Source of the DNA: Axinella damicornis
Lineage: Eukaryota > Porifera > Demospongiae > Axinellida > Axinellidae
Direction of reading: 5' to 3'
Assembly (NCBI GenBank): GCA_963931865.1
Contig: OZ007507.1
Span: forward strand, 18,391,023 to 18,455,022
Length of the DNA: 64,000 bases
Part shown: positions 38,101-47,426 of the stretch, in pieces
Layout of the letters: every line of letters begins with the position of its first letter
How positions within the stretch are numbered: position 1 is the first letter of the stretch
Position numbers and translations under genes: made by a program
Notes under the pieces: generated by a model
Database searches by the model: none
Told to the model about the DNA's origin: nothing
The model's input: only the letters and a program-made list of their open reading frames with translations

Positions 38101-40687
38101 ACTCATGCACACCAACGATGAATTACCACAACAAAATTAATGTTTCTCATGGTAGCCAAAGCATTGTAGCTAGGTGTAGCTGAGTGTGAAGTCATAATGA
38201 TTGCTTTACATGTAGCTACCAGTACCAACATATATTATATACAGCTTGAATCATGACAATCACTTAACTAACTCTTTGCCAACCAAATTAACGCATTTCC
38301 ATCATGCCATGGTCTTCCATAACTAATACTTCATAATCATGAGGCATGTACAATTAGGTGTAACCATGCATATTCTGCTTCTTTAAGCGCAGTTTGTTGG
38401 TAAAGACGTGATCTTCAACATACTAGTCTTCTTTGGATCATGTTGTCATAGCTACTTCTCAATGTTCAAGGATTTCAGAGAATCGGTTCAAATTGATTCC
38501 CTGAACAGTAACACTGGCTGCATTACGTCTATTGATATGCATGCATGCACTACTGACCAAGTCCAGTCCTCTCAACTGAATATGGTAGTTCACAAACATC
38601 CGCACTATGGAGAACCTGCGTATGGAATGAAATGATAGATATCCGGGTTAGGGATTTGGAAACTGCATGAGGCCAAAAATATAAGACAATTGAAGCGACT
38701 TCAGTTGTTCCTGAAACAGTTGTTGGACAGACTAAACACGTACACATCAAGCATGTACACTGTAGGCAGTACACTCTATGGTGAACTGTAAGAACTTGTC
38801 AAAATATTAATTGACAAGACTATATACATGTATACATACCACAAAGTGACATTGGCAGTTGAAGGTCCTCCTGGAGCCTGCCATGTGAGATCTACGGCTA
38901 TCTTATCGTTGCGGTTGGTGTGGGTAGCTGAGTCCTGAAGCATACAAAAAAAAAGCACAGCAGCAATAAGTTTCACTGCCGGACAAGATACTGGCATACC
39001 ACAGGTGTTTCTTCAGTTCATCACAGTCTATACAATGCATGGAAGTGTAAGTTTGAGTGCATGTATAGGAGATCATTGTTTTTGCTAAAATCATCTGGGT
39101 GGGAATACTCTAATTAAATAATTATTGCATGTGACAGTACAATGCTGACTCCAAGCTGTTGCATGTAGATGGGATTGATTTCCGGTTTACTCTACCTAAA
39201 TGCATGAAGACATATCGGACACTGTTCAGACTTAAACAGACTGAGCAACAATTGACACAAGTCGTATACAGCTGTACATACTGCAGCACAAGCCCATATC
39301 CTCCAGTCTCCCTCGGCTGGGGCCATGGTGAAGCTGCCCACAAAGCCAGCATCGTTGGAGAATGTGGGAGTGGACTGCCTGGCTTGTACCACAAGCCCTC
39401 TAAAGGTCATGGAGGGATCACTTGTCTGCACTCGAACTGGAATACAAGGAAGATGATGCTACATAAATTTATCCCTTCAATGCGTGGTGGACCGTCCGAA
39501 ATAGGGACACAATAAATTATAACAAACTGAGCTCTCTACAAAGGACAAATTTCATGGTCCTATAATTAGAACGATTGGTTTCCCTTAGTTCAAATACATT
39601 TTAAACCTCAAAGATAAGGACAACCTCTCTACAAAAGAAAAACCACCTGAATTCCCACTGTGTCCTCTATTGAGAGGTTTAACAGTACTGTCATACAACC
39701 CATGGATGTTACGCTTGTGAATTCTAGACTGCACATAATCAACGTACAGGAAAGAGGGCATTGTATTACTTAAGGTGGATATCGCAGTGTGCATTCCATA
39801 TGCTAAGGTACAGAATTCCATTGCATGCCATGCACACAACTGTTGCCGCAGGTGATATTTATGGAGAGTGAGAGTGCTTACTAGAATGGCAACTTGCTAT
39901 ACAAGAAGATTGACCTGAGTTAATTTGGTTACCTCACTTGCAATTGGAAAACAGCTCAGAACAAGTATAAGTATGTATAGCTAGGTCCCAACACGTACTC
40001 TTTGGGCGATATACTGATCATCCGGACGGAACACTTTGGTGGATGATTTGTTAATGGACACTTTGGTGACAAGCATACGAGTGGCCTCCCACTTGTAATG
40101 CTTTTAAGGTACACTTTGGTAACAGGAATGAGACACACTGAATCCCAACATGAGTGCCATGGCATCATGCTTATTGCTGCATGCATATAGCTATACATGG
40201 GAGCATTTAACAATGCCAACTGCAAAACAACTGGGCTTTCACATGCAGTGATATACATATCATTGCAAATATTGAGCTGATCAGGTACATGTACAAAGCT
40301 AGTGATTGTTCATGAGCCAACAAAAACAGTGACTGTAATATAGATATTTGGACATGCAAGGCATCAGCATTTCAGTCAGGTTCTCAAGTAGATTTTACAC
40401 ACAGCAATCTGTGATTCCATGCTCATACATAATAATGTCTTACTCGTGTGAAGTGATCCGCAGCGGTATTGCATGGGGTTCGGAGGAGGACTACCGTCTA
40501 CTGCAGTCAGAGCCAGGGAGAAAGGGCAGTTTGGACCGCAGGGCGATGGAGTAGTGCCGAAGTGCTGCGGTGTCAGGGTTGTGCAAGCGGCGGTGGGAGC
40601 GCCAGTCGGCAGCGCAGTGGTACATGTGGCCAAGAGCAGCATCAATCCGGCTGTCAACACTGTGACTGCTGCGTTTGCCATTCTCAA
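35158..40687 (-). CDS. Secreted Reeler-domain protein with mucin linker and C-terminal Ig-like module
   Basis: Nine exons: 40444-40687, 39282-39436, 38840-38934, 38558-38615, 37910-38057, 37656-37784, 36600-36725, 36328-36465, 35158-35276, giving 403 aa. Residues 1-26 are a signal peptide (VTVLTAGLMLLLATC). Residues ~30-180 resemble a Reeler domain: an early C..PC segment, FRGLVVQARQ, GSFTMAP, C..DSATHTNRNDK, and DLTWQAPGG. Exon 5 is a linker of APPTT repeats. Exons 6-9 are the shared module, nearly identical to that of the gene at 28.1 kb. Reeler domains occur in secreted matrix and defence proteins; the role here is unknown. Exon 4 (VRMFVNYHIQLRGLDL) is less typical of the family, but its phases fit (2 to 0). 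Confidence 0.85.
35371..35532. repeat. 162-bp hairpin with poly-C run
   Basis: TGAAGGGCTGAGAACCAGGG on the left mirrors CTGGTTCTGAGCCCTTCA on the right. The inner stem is CTAAACTTGAGAATGCTGTT against AACAGTATTCTCAAGTTTAG. One arm has expanded a short C run to about 18 C. It sits in the last intron of the Reeler gene. Confidence 0.85.
36838..36940. repeat. Hairpin plus CCTGGGAATGAGG end, in intron
   Basis: TTTCTGTTCTTCGGTTTCCG pairs with AACCGAAGAACAGAAA around a short loop, followed by GGCCTGGGAATGAGGCTAA, the end motif of the hairpin MITE family. It lies in the intron between module exons 1 and 2 of the Reeler gene. Confidence 0.6.
37302..37446 (-). mobile_element. tRNA-derived SINE, copy 2 (reverse)
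   Basis: On the minus strand it begins GGATGGCTGGTGACTGAGTG followed by GTTAAAG, like box A of a Ser/Leu-type tRNA, then CGCAAGGTTGAAAT, a degenerate box B. It ends with TTTACACCGCATCCTTCGGA and GGGGATAAAAAGCCATTGGT, matching the 3' block of the copy at 11.4-11.6 kb. It lies in an intron of the Reeler gene. Confidence 0.6.
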
Positions 40688-40852
40688 AGGGATTCTGCCT
40701 TCTGTTTTTTTTGTGCAGCTTTTCGTCTACTGTTGCTCTGTTGATAGACAATAGAGTTTATCTACGACCTCGCGCCTGACTCATGACGTTGAAACTAGAC
40801 TACACACCGCCATAGATATATCGCAAGTGACTAAGTAGCCTATAAGTACAAT

Positions 40853-41463
40853 CAGGAGCGCATGAGCCGCCGAAGGCGGCGAAGGAGCGTGTAACTCGCG
40901 AGTACCCGTGAGTGCCATGAAAATACAAATCTGTAGTAGTAATGACTTCCATATTTGGAAAGCGGAAGCTCATTTAGACGTTGCGTGACGCCATACAGTG
41001 CACGTGACTCGTACTTAGCTTAGTAGTACAGCATTGTTTTGACAGAGCCATCCGCAAATTATGGCGAAGCGTAGACATCGAGAGTGAGCTACCTCAAGCG
41101 AAGCGAGTTCGGTTTGAAGAAGGAACTCCACGCCGATCCAAGGGTCGTGCTAGAAGGAATCTTCAGCTTGTAGTCTTCAGGAAGTATCTCCCCGCAAGTT
41201 TCTATGCGCCAGGTGAAGGATTCTCCCATGAGACGCGCTATCAAGCGGAGCATGACCGTGCTGAAGTTTGCAAGAGCGAGACAGGCAGGGAACCAGCGAG
41301 TGTCAGGACGCCCCTGAAGGCTTGCACGCCAATAAAACTGCCCCCAGAAAACTTATGACGTTCCCGATCTATTTTCAAACGCGGAAGTACGTAACTAATT
41401 TGTATTTACATGGCACTGAAGTTACACGCTCCTTCGCCGCCTTCGGCGGCTCATGCGCTCCTG
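40853..41463. mobile_element. 611-bp terminal-inverted-repeat element in a divergent promoter
   Basis: The left end CAGGAGCGCATGAGCCGCCG and right end CGGCGGCTCATGCGCTCCTG are inverted, with imperfect pairing continuing ~80 bp inward (TGCCATGAAAATACAAAT against ATTTGTATTTACATGGCA). Each end contains the palindrome GCCGCCGAAGGCGGC. The interior has a plus-strand frame open for 116 codons without ATG (41008-41358). The element fills most of the space between the Reeler gene start and TMEM147. Confidence 0.75.
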
Positions 41464-41578
41464 GTACAATGTAGCAGCAAAAACAGCTCCACCCGAGTTC
41501 TACGTGCGCATGCGCAATCTGAAATATAGGCACACGTATTTTATACACGTACGTAGACTTGTACAGTACAGGACAGTG

Positions 41579-42398
41579 ATGACATTGCTCCATTTTATCA
41601 ACTGCATTGGGGTTGCTTATGCGCCCTACTTCATCATCTACCGTTTCTCTGGACTGTAAGTTTCATAATTTCTGGATGTCCTGTAGGGTATACGCTACAC
41701 GTCTCACATACTGTGGGGCATTATTTAGAATGAATTGCGATGGTTGCAAATTTGCATCATGCCAATTTGCACGATCTCCAATATGCAATCCCATAGACTC
41801 TATAGAAAGGGTGTCAGAAACAGATTTGCTTTGGTCAGGCCTGTACCACCAAAGGTAGTCTCGTGGGCCATCCTCTCGCCACACTCACCTATACCAATAT
41901 TATGGTCACTATGCGCTTCTACAGAGGTTGTGAAGCAGCTGGATATATGCACAAACAACTGAACTTGTAAAGTGGCATGCCCCTCCAACAACATATCTGG
42001 TTGAAACTTTCAAAGGTCAGTTGGTGAACATGACCAACGGTAAATGCAAAGGCCCATTCATGTGAGGGAGGAAGGAAGTGGCCCACCCAGTGTCAACCAA
42101 GGCCAAGCCTGGACATGGACCCACACACATGCCCCTGTTCCACCCATTCTGCTATGCGGGTTTAGCTGACACTAAGCAGTGGGGGGGGGGGGGAGAGAGG
42201 CGGAGGGATGGGATCAAGAGTGTGACAGGACCTGTCTCTTTCAGGTCAGAGTCCAGTGTATTCTGGAGGTGTGTCAAGGCTGCTGCAGCGTACCTCATCA
42301 CACAGGGAATAAAGGTACACAAAATCTGTATGCATAGATGACGATCCCCTTCCCCCATGGAACCAGACTAGTGTGTTGTCTTAGTGCATGTCTGATGC

Positions 42399-42460
<62 letters not shown>

Positions 42461-44061
42461 CCAAGATGTTGCTATTGGCGTCACTCTTTCCTCTAAACGC
42501 GGTGGAGGACAGCAAGAATGAAGTTGTGCAGGTGAGGTAGTTCTTGTAAACCGATGACAAACTACATTTGACATTGGAAAATGGAAACTAGGACACATGT
42601 AGGCCCAAGGGTGTCCGTTTTGCATTGCATCTAGGCATTCTGTTCGTTTCTAGTTCAGTTTTACTCCATGGAGACACGGTTCACTGGCAATAATCGTTAC
42701 TTGTTCATTGACTGCATGGCTATTGCATATCTTTTGATTGTCGTAGGAGGCGCTGAAGTGTACTGTGGACCTGCTGGACCTTCTGGGGATCTACGTTGTC
42801 CTGACCAAGATACTGGGAAGAGGGGAAATGAAGGTCATGGTCACCGTAATAGGTACGTACGTTGTCTCAACCAATCAGATTTCTGAATTTAGGTCATGTG
42901 ATAATGCAGCTAGCTACCAGTGCATTTGCAGTAATGTGAACAGGTCAACATTCATTGCAACTGATAGCATTTTGGCCAGTGTAGTTGTGCAGATGGTTCC
43001 AGTGAACCTGCATAATTATACATAACGTATTCCTGGGGGACAGCTGGTCCTAAACAGGACATGTCATCCTAGAACCAGATGTCCTCTAGGACGTGTGGTT
43101 CTAGGACCAGCCTGTTTGCTGATTACTCTCGCCAACATTGCAAGCTGTGTGAGTGTGCTTCCCCTTGCCTCTCCCTCATAGGCTGGGGTACAGCGGAGGT
43201 GATATCCACTAAGCTTTTTCCGCTGTGGGTGGGGGCCAGGGGGGTGGAGTTTCAGTGGACCCACCTCCAGGTAGCCCTGGACTCCAACCTCAACCTGGTG
43301 AGCAACCTCATTCCCATTCTCATTCATTGGTTCTGAACCAGGGGAAGACCTGGTAAAACTCATCACTTGCAGTGACATCCTGGGATGTCAGGTGGACATC
43401 TGGAGGCGTGGCACATTCCAGGAAAGATGGGCAGCTTGGAAGCACAGCATGCAAATCTATGCGTTTTGGTGTAGTAGAGTCTATCGGCTGTCAGCCCCGG
43501 ACGTATGGCTGTGTGGAAGTAGTTTCAATTTCAAACACTCTTCATCACTAGTGCCTTACCGTCAGACGCTTGAAGCTGCGACTTCCGTACAACTGTTGGA
43601 TAGCCCGAAAAACATTTAGTTGTGAGCCTTGCAGCTTCTCCTGAGAAGGCGCCATTCTTCCAGTGTCCAGGTACGTCACTGCATGTGACGAGTTTGGGAT
43701 GAGAGGCCTGGGTACAGCTCTAGTGCAAGGCTACCATTTGGCTATCGTTGCACAGAACCCAGTCTCTGTACCTACAATGTCGTCTGTGAAATCCTCCCTA
43801 CATCTCCTCTAGTTGTTCCTGATCATCATTGGTGCGTTGTTGTGGTTATGGAGCCGAAATGACATCAACAAAACCCTCCGGCCTCTGATTGGCACCATGC
43901 TGATCTTGCTCTACTTCAAGCCGCTGATTGTCCACCAGTTCCAATATATCTGTCCGCTGGACATCTGGACCATGCTTATAGCCAAGCTCATCATTGGTGT
44001 ATTGATGGGGGTGGTAGTGTTACACATGTATGCCGTCATGTCTCCACCGCTGACAGCATGA
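41579..44061 (+). CDS. TMEM147: Transmembrane protein 147 (ER membrane)
   Basis: Six exons with matching phases: 41579-41655, 42245-42314, 42466-42531, 42747-42852, 43182-43297, 43813-44061, giving 227 aa, close to the ~224 aa usual for animals. The N-terminus MTLLHFINCIGVAYAPYFII, the SGLSESSVFWRCVKA stretch, the central IPLWVGARG-type motif (FPLWVGARGVEFQW) and the DINKTLRP stretch match the family throughout. It is a multi-pass protein with about seven hydrophobic segments. In animals TMEM147 works in the ER with nicalin and NOMO near the Sec61 translocon to help make multi-pass membrane proteins. The exon-3 acceptor is unusual, preceded by (C)29(AC)n in place of a normal pyrimidine tract. 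Intron 5 (43298-43812) is the second longest. Confidence 0.95.
42402..42458 (+). repeat. Compound (C)29(AC)n microsatellite abutting a splice acceptor
   Basis: Twenty-nine C residues, then about 14 AC dinucleotides, end 7 nt before TMEM147 exon 3 (ACCAAG then ATG). It occupies the place of the polypyrimidine tract. Confidence 0.95.
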
Positions 44062-44608
44062 CACACATACACATGTATGAATATAGCGACAACTCACCAA
44101 TAATATTTGTCACCACTAATTTAAAATTTGTCATGTGCATAGAAAACGGCTTAACTAAAAGGTTATGGATACCAGTGTGCATTCTGGGGTTTAGCGCATG
44201 AGGGCATGCATATAGTTAACAGTCAAGGGTGAGATAATGTACAAGCAGAAGGGGAGTGCATTATTCGCCTGAGACTGTTGACTAGACTCTATTGCCTAAG
44301 TGTGCTAACTACCCCACTGCAGCAATGCACAAAAACTATAAATTACTCAGACCCGAAACAGCCATCATTCTTCGAAACTGTGCACTATAAGTGTGCAATT
44401 TAATGTTCAGTCATGTGATCGATTCTGAGGCATCTGAGGGTCATGATCACATGAATACAGCTCGGCCTCAGTAACAGCTGCAGCTGGCTTGTATAGTATT
44501 AATACCGCCAGTATGATATGTCACTCCTGGGAGCTGGATCCACTCACTTTGGGCTTCAGCCACATGTTGAGTAATTGCATGTAGTAACGTAATTGCATGT
44601 AGTGTCGT

Positions 44609-44666
44609 CGTTCCCAGGTTCCTGCGGCCCCTGCACAGCAACGAAAGTAGCCTGGGAACAAGGCTT
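44609..44666. mobile_element. Hairpin MITE, CCTGGGAACGAGG family, copy
   Basis: CGTTCCCAGGTTCCTGCGGC at the left and GTAGCCTGGGAACAAGGCTT at the right are the family's inverted ends. It lies between the convergent 3' ends of TMEM147 and the PQ-loop gene. Confidence 0.7.
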
Positions 44667-44786
44667 GTTATGACACTAGTACTATAACCTGTGATGTGCC
44701 TGCAATATTGGCTCCACTACTATGAGATATCATGACAAATATACCACTCACAATCTTGCGATGCGTGTTACAAGCACAACACGACA

Positions 44787-46269
44787 TCACTGAATTGATT
44801 CTGACCCACCATTACTGTTCTGAACAGGAGAATTCCTATTCCTATAACCACACGTTGAGATCACTTCCCCAACCTTCCTCTCTGCTTCTTCGCATCTCCT
44901 CAAGTGGCCTCTCCTCTTCAAATTATAATACTCACTGGTCACAACAACAACAGCGAGACACGCAAGAGGTGCCAAGAGTGCAAAGTACGATCTCGTTCTC
45001 CAGTATATTCCAACAGCAAATACAGTCAATCCAAGTGAAATGTACGACATGAAGCCATATCGTACCACGTTCACGACCCAGTAGCGACACTGAGACCTGC
45101 CTGCAATTGGAGATTGAGGTTGACATAATTTATCGCCATCGTCATTGAATGGTGTATCCTCCAGCAGTTTAGTGTTTTCATCTTGTGTTGAAGTGGACAC
45201 CACTCTCTCTTCCTTTTTCTGTGGCGGGTTGTACCAGCTCTCGTTGCCATACCAAAATACCTTCAGGGGAAGGAGAGACAGGTCAGGGTAATAATCAGGC
45301 CCCTGGGTGCAGAACAATAATTAAAGCTATACTTTGATCTCTTTGATCTCTAAACAAGGGGATGACACTCCCATATTCGCTGTAGTCTTCACCATCAATT
45401 TTGCTACTTGATCACTTGACCACACTGCAAATAGACGCTTAACCATTTGATTGTGCTGTATTTCAGCCGTTGACAGCATGCATGACCCGATAATATACAG
45501 AGGAACTCCACCCCTTCCTTAGTATATCGGGTCAAGATTCCCGGTCGCAGCTGTGATTTCTTGACCCCAGTCGCATGCAGCTGTGACTAGAGTGTCTATG
45601 GGAGTGTCACCCCCTTGATGCTATCCACATGCTGACCTGGAATCCATTGATAAAGGTAGTTGAACTTGAAAAGTAGCACATGACCACATAAGGAAGTGGT
45701 ATGAACAGCCCGTACGTCACCAGAAAGTCTGTTGTTTTGCCAACTAATGATATCAGAACAGATGTGGAAGCTTGGCCGCTAGTGGACTGCCGCTTGATAT
45801 TCAGTGTGATCTGTGGGAATGACTCAATAGACCACAGCGCAATAGCTATCCACTGAACCTTGTCACGAGAATCGGGGAGGTTGAGTTCCAACTCTATGAT
45901 AGTCCCCCACATGAGAAGGCACACCAGCAATGCCAGCAGCCGGGTAGTCACAGGTTTGTGTGAGTAGATCAAGAATTGAAACAGGATCGTGAACTCCAGT
46001 ATCGGCATGTAGACAGCAGATACTCGTGTGTAGAGGGGCAGCTGGATGGAAAACGCATAGAAAAGGTTGACGAGGGACGCTGTAAAGTTCGCGACGGCCC
46101 ACAGGAAGCTTAGTCCAACAACAGACCGCCTGTACCAATTCTTGAGCACTTGGGGCAGCAGTACAATGAACCACAGAGCAGTGCTCACGAGACCAGCACA
46201 GTTGGCGGCATAGCACTCCCACTGGGGCCAATCTGGCCAGCAGTTCTTGTCCAGAATGCTGGCAGCCAT
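44787..46269 (-). CDS. PQ-loop transporter, SLC66-like
   Basis: Two exons, 45637-46269 and 44787-45302 (phase-0 intron), give 382 aa. Two PQ-loop repeats are visible: WFIVLLPQVLKNWYRRSVVG near residue 35 and WSIESFPQITLNIKRQSTSG near residue 150. Six to seven transmembrane segments lie in exon 1 and the start of exon 2; two more hydrophobic segments (VVNVVRYGFMSYISLGLTVF, FALLAPLACLAVVVV) follow. Between them is a polar loop with ENTKLLED, fitting the [DE]xxxL[LI] lysosomal sorting signal. PQ-loop proteins include lysosomal amino-acid exporters (SLC66A1), cystinosin and MPDU1; the pattern is nearest SLC66A1, but the substrate is uncertain. The protein is longer than most relatives. A shorter splice form removing the polar loop is conceivable. 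Confidence 0.75.
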
Positions 46270-47426
46270 GATTGCGGGTCTGTTTACGCAATGACCCGGA
46301 AGTAGGAGGGACAGTTGATGCCATGAATATAATAGTTCAGCAGGATATTATCAGACATACTGAGAATAACTAGCTACCAGGCCCAGCTACCAACTCTCAT
46401 GGATTTATCCCATGAGTCTCAATGGTTGCTAGCTATGATCCTCACGGCTACACAAACTAAGGGATTGAGAATCAGCAAGAAAACCACTGAGTACAAAGGG
46501 GGTAAAAGACAGTGCAATAACACACACAAAGAGCGGAACATATATAAATCTTTGTCTTCACAAGCTGCATATCTTCTCTGGTGTTTGTGTTGTGCATGCC
46601 AGCTCATACATAGCTAGCTAGCTAGCTACACACAAACTAGAAGTCCACTAGTTTTACATTCGCTAATAGACAAGTAATGTATAAGCCAACCAACATGGGG
46701 GCGTAGGTGTGGGGGAGGGGCTAAATGTCAGTTGTCTGCTGTAATTGAGCAGTGGATGGGCATCTTAATGCTAGTTACATCGAGTGCAATTTCAGTGATT
46801 CTCAAAGTCAGGCATCTAATGCTGCTGAGTTTAGGGGTGGAATCTAGCCTTGTTCCCAGGCCGGCGCCATCACCCAGCTTTTCGTCACTTACAGTACGGA
46901 AAAGCGGGAGAGGGCCTGGGATACACTGCGTGACGTCAGGGTAGAGAGAAGTATATAGTCGCACTTGCCGTTAGGCACAAATATAGGACTGTACAAATAT
47001 TTGCTATTATAAGGTGCAAGCAACAGGAATTGAACATAGCTAGCCAAACAAATAATCGGCTACTTATACACAAAACGCATGACCTAGCTAATTATGGTGG
47101 AAAGTGATGAACACCAGCAGAGACAGACAGGTGCACGATATACCAAGATTTGAAGGGCACAGCGAAAACATAATTATGGAGAAAGTGCTATTCAGTGAAT
47201 AGAGAAACAAACTCAGCACACCAACAGGAAATACCTGCATGAAATACACAGCAAGAATATTACTATAAACCAAATGCACAAATAAGGTATAGTTCAGTAA
47301 CATGTATTTAGGCAAACTTGGTGGGGTCTGGGAACAAGGCTATACAAGCAAAATAATTAAGTATGTGAATTAACTTATAGTTTATATAAAAACCCAAATC
47401 AACAGAGTGCAACAACGTAGATGGAT
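46270..47426. other. Intergenic region between PQ-loop gene and RLR-A
   Basis: No gene is seen. It holds an AGCT-repeat run (46612-46628), a hairpin MITE (46844-46920) and an end fragment of the same MITE family (47322-47342). It contains the promoter of the PQ-loop gene and the 3' end of RLR-A; no clear polyadenylation signal could be assigned. Confidence 0.6.
46844..46920. mobile_element. Hairpin MITE, CCTGGGAACGAGG family, copy
   Basis: CTAGCCTTGTTCCCAGGCCG at the left and GAGAGGGCCTGGGA at the right. The interior CACCCAGCTTTTCGTCACTT matches the interior of the 13.8-kb copy, so these two form a subfamily. Confidence 0.8.
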
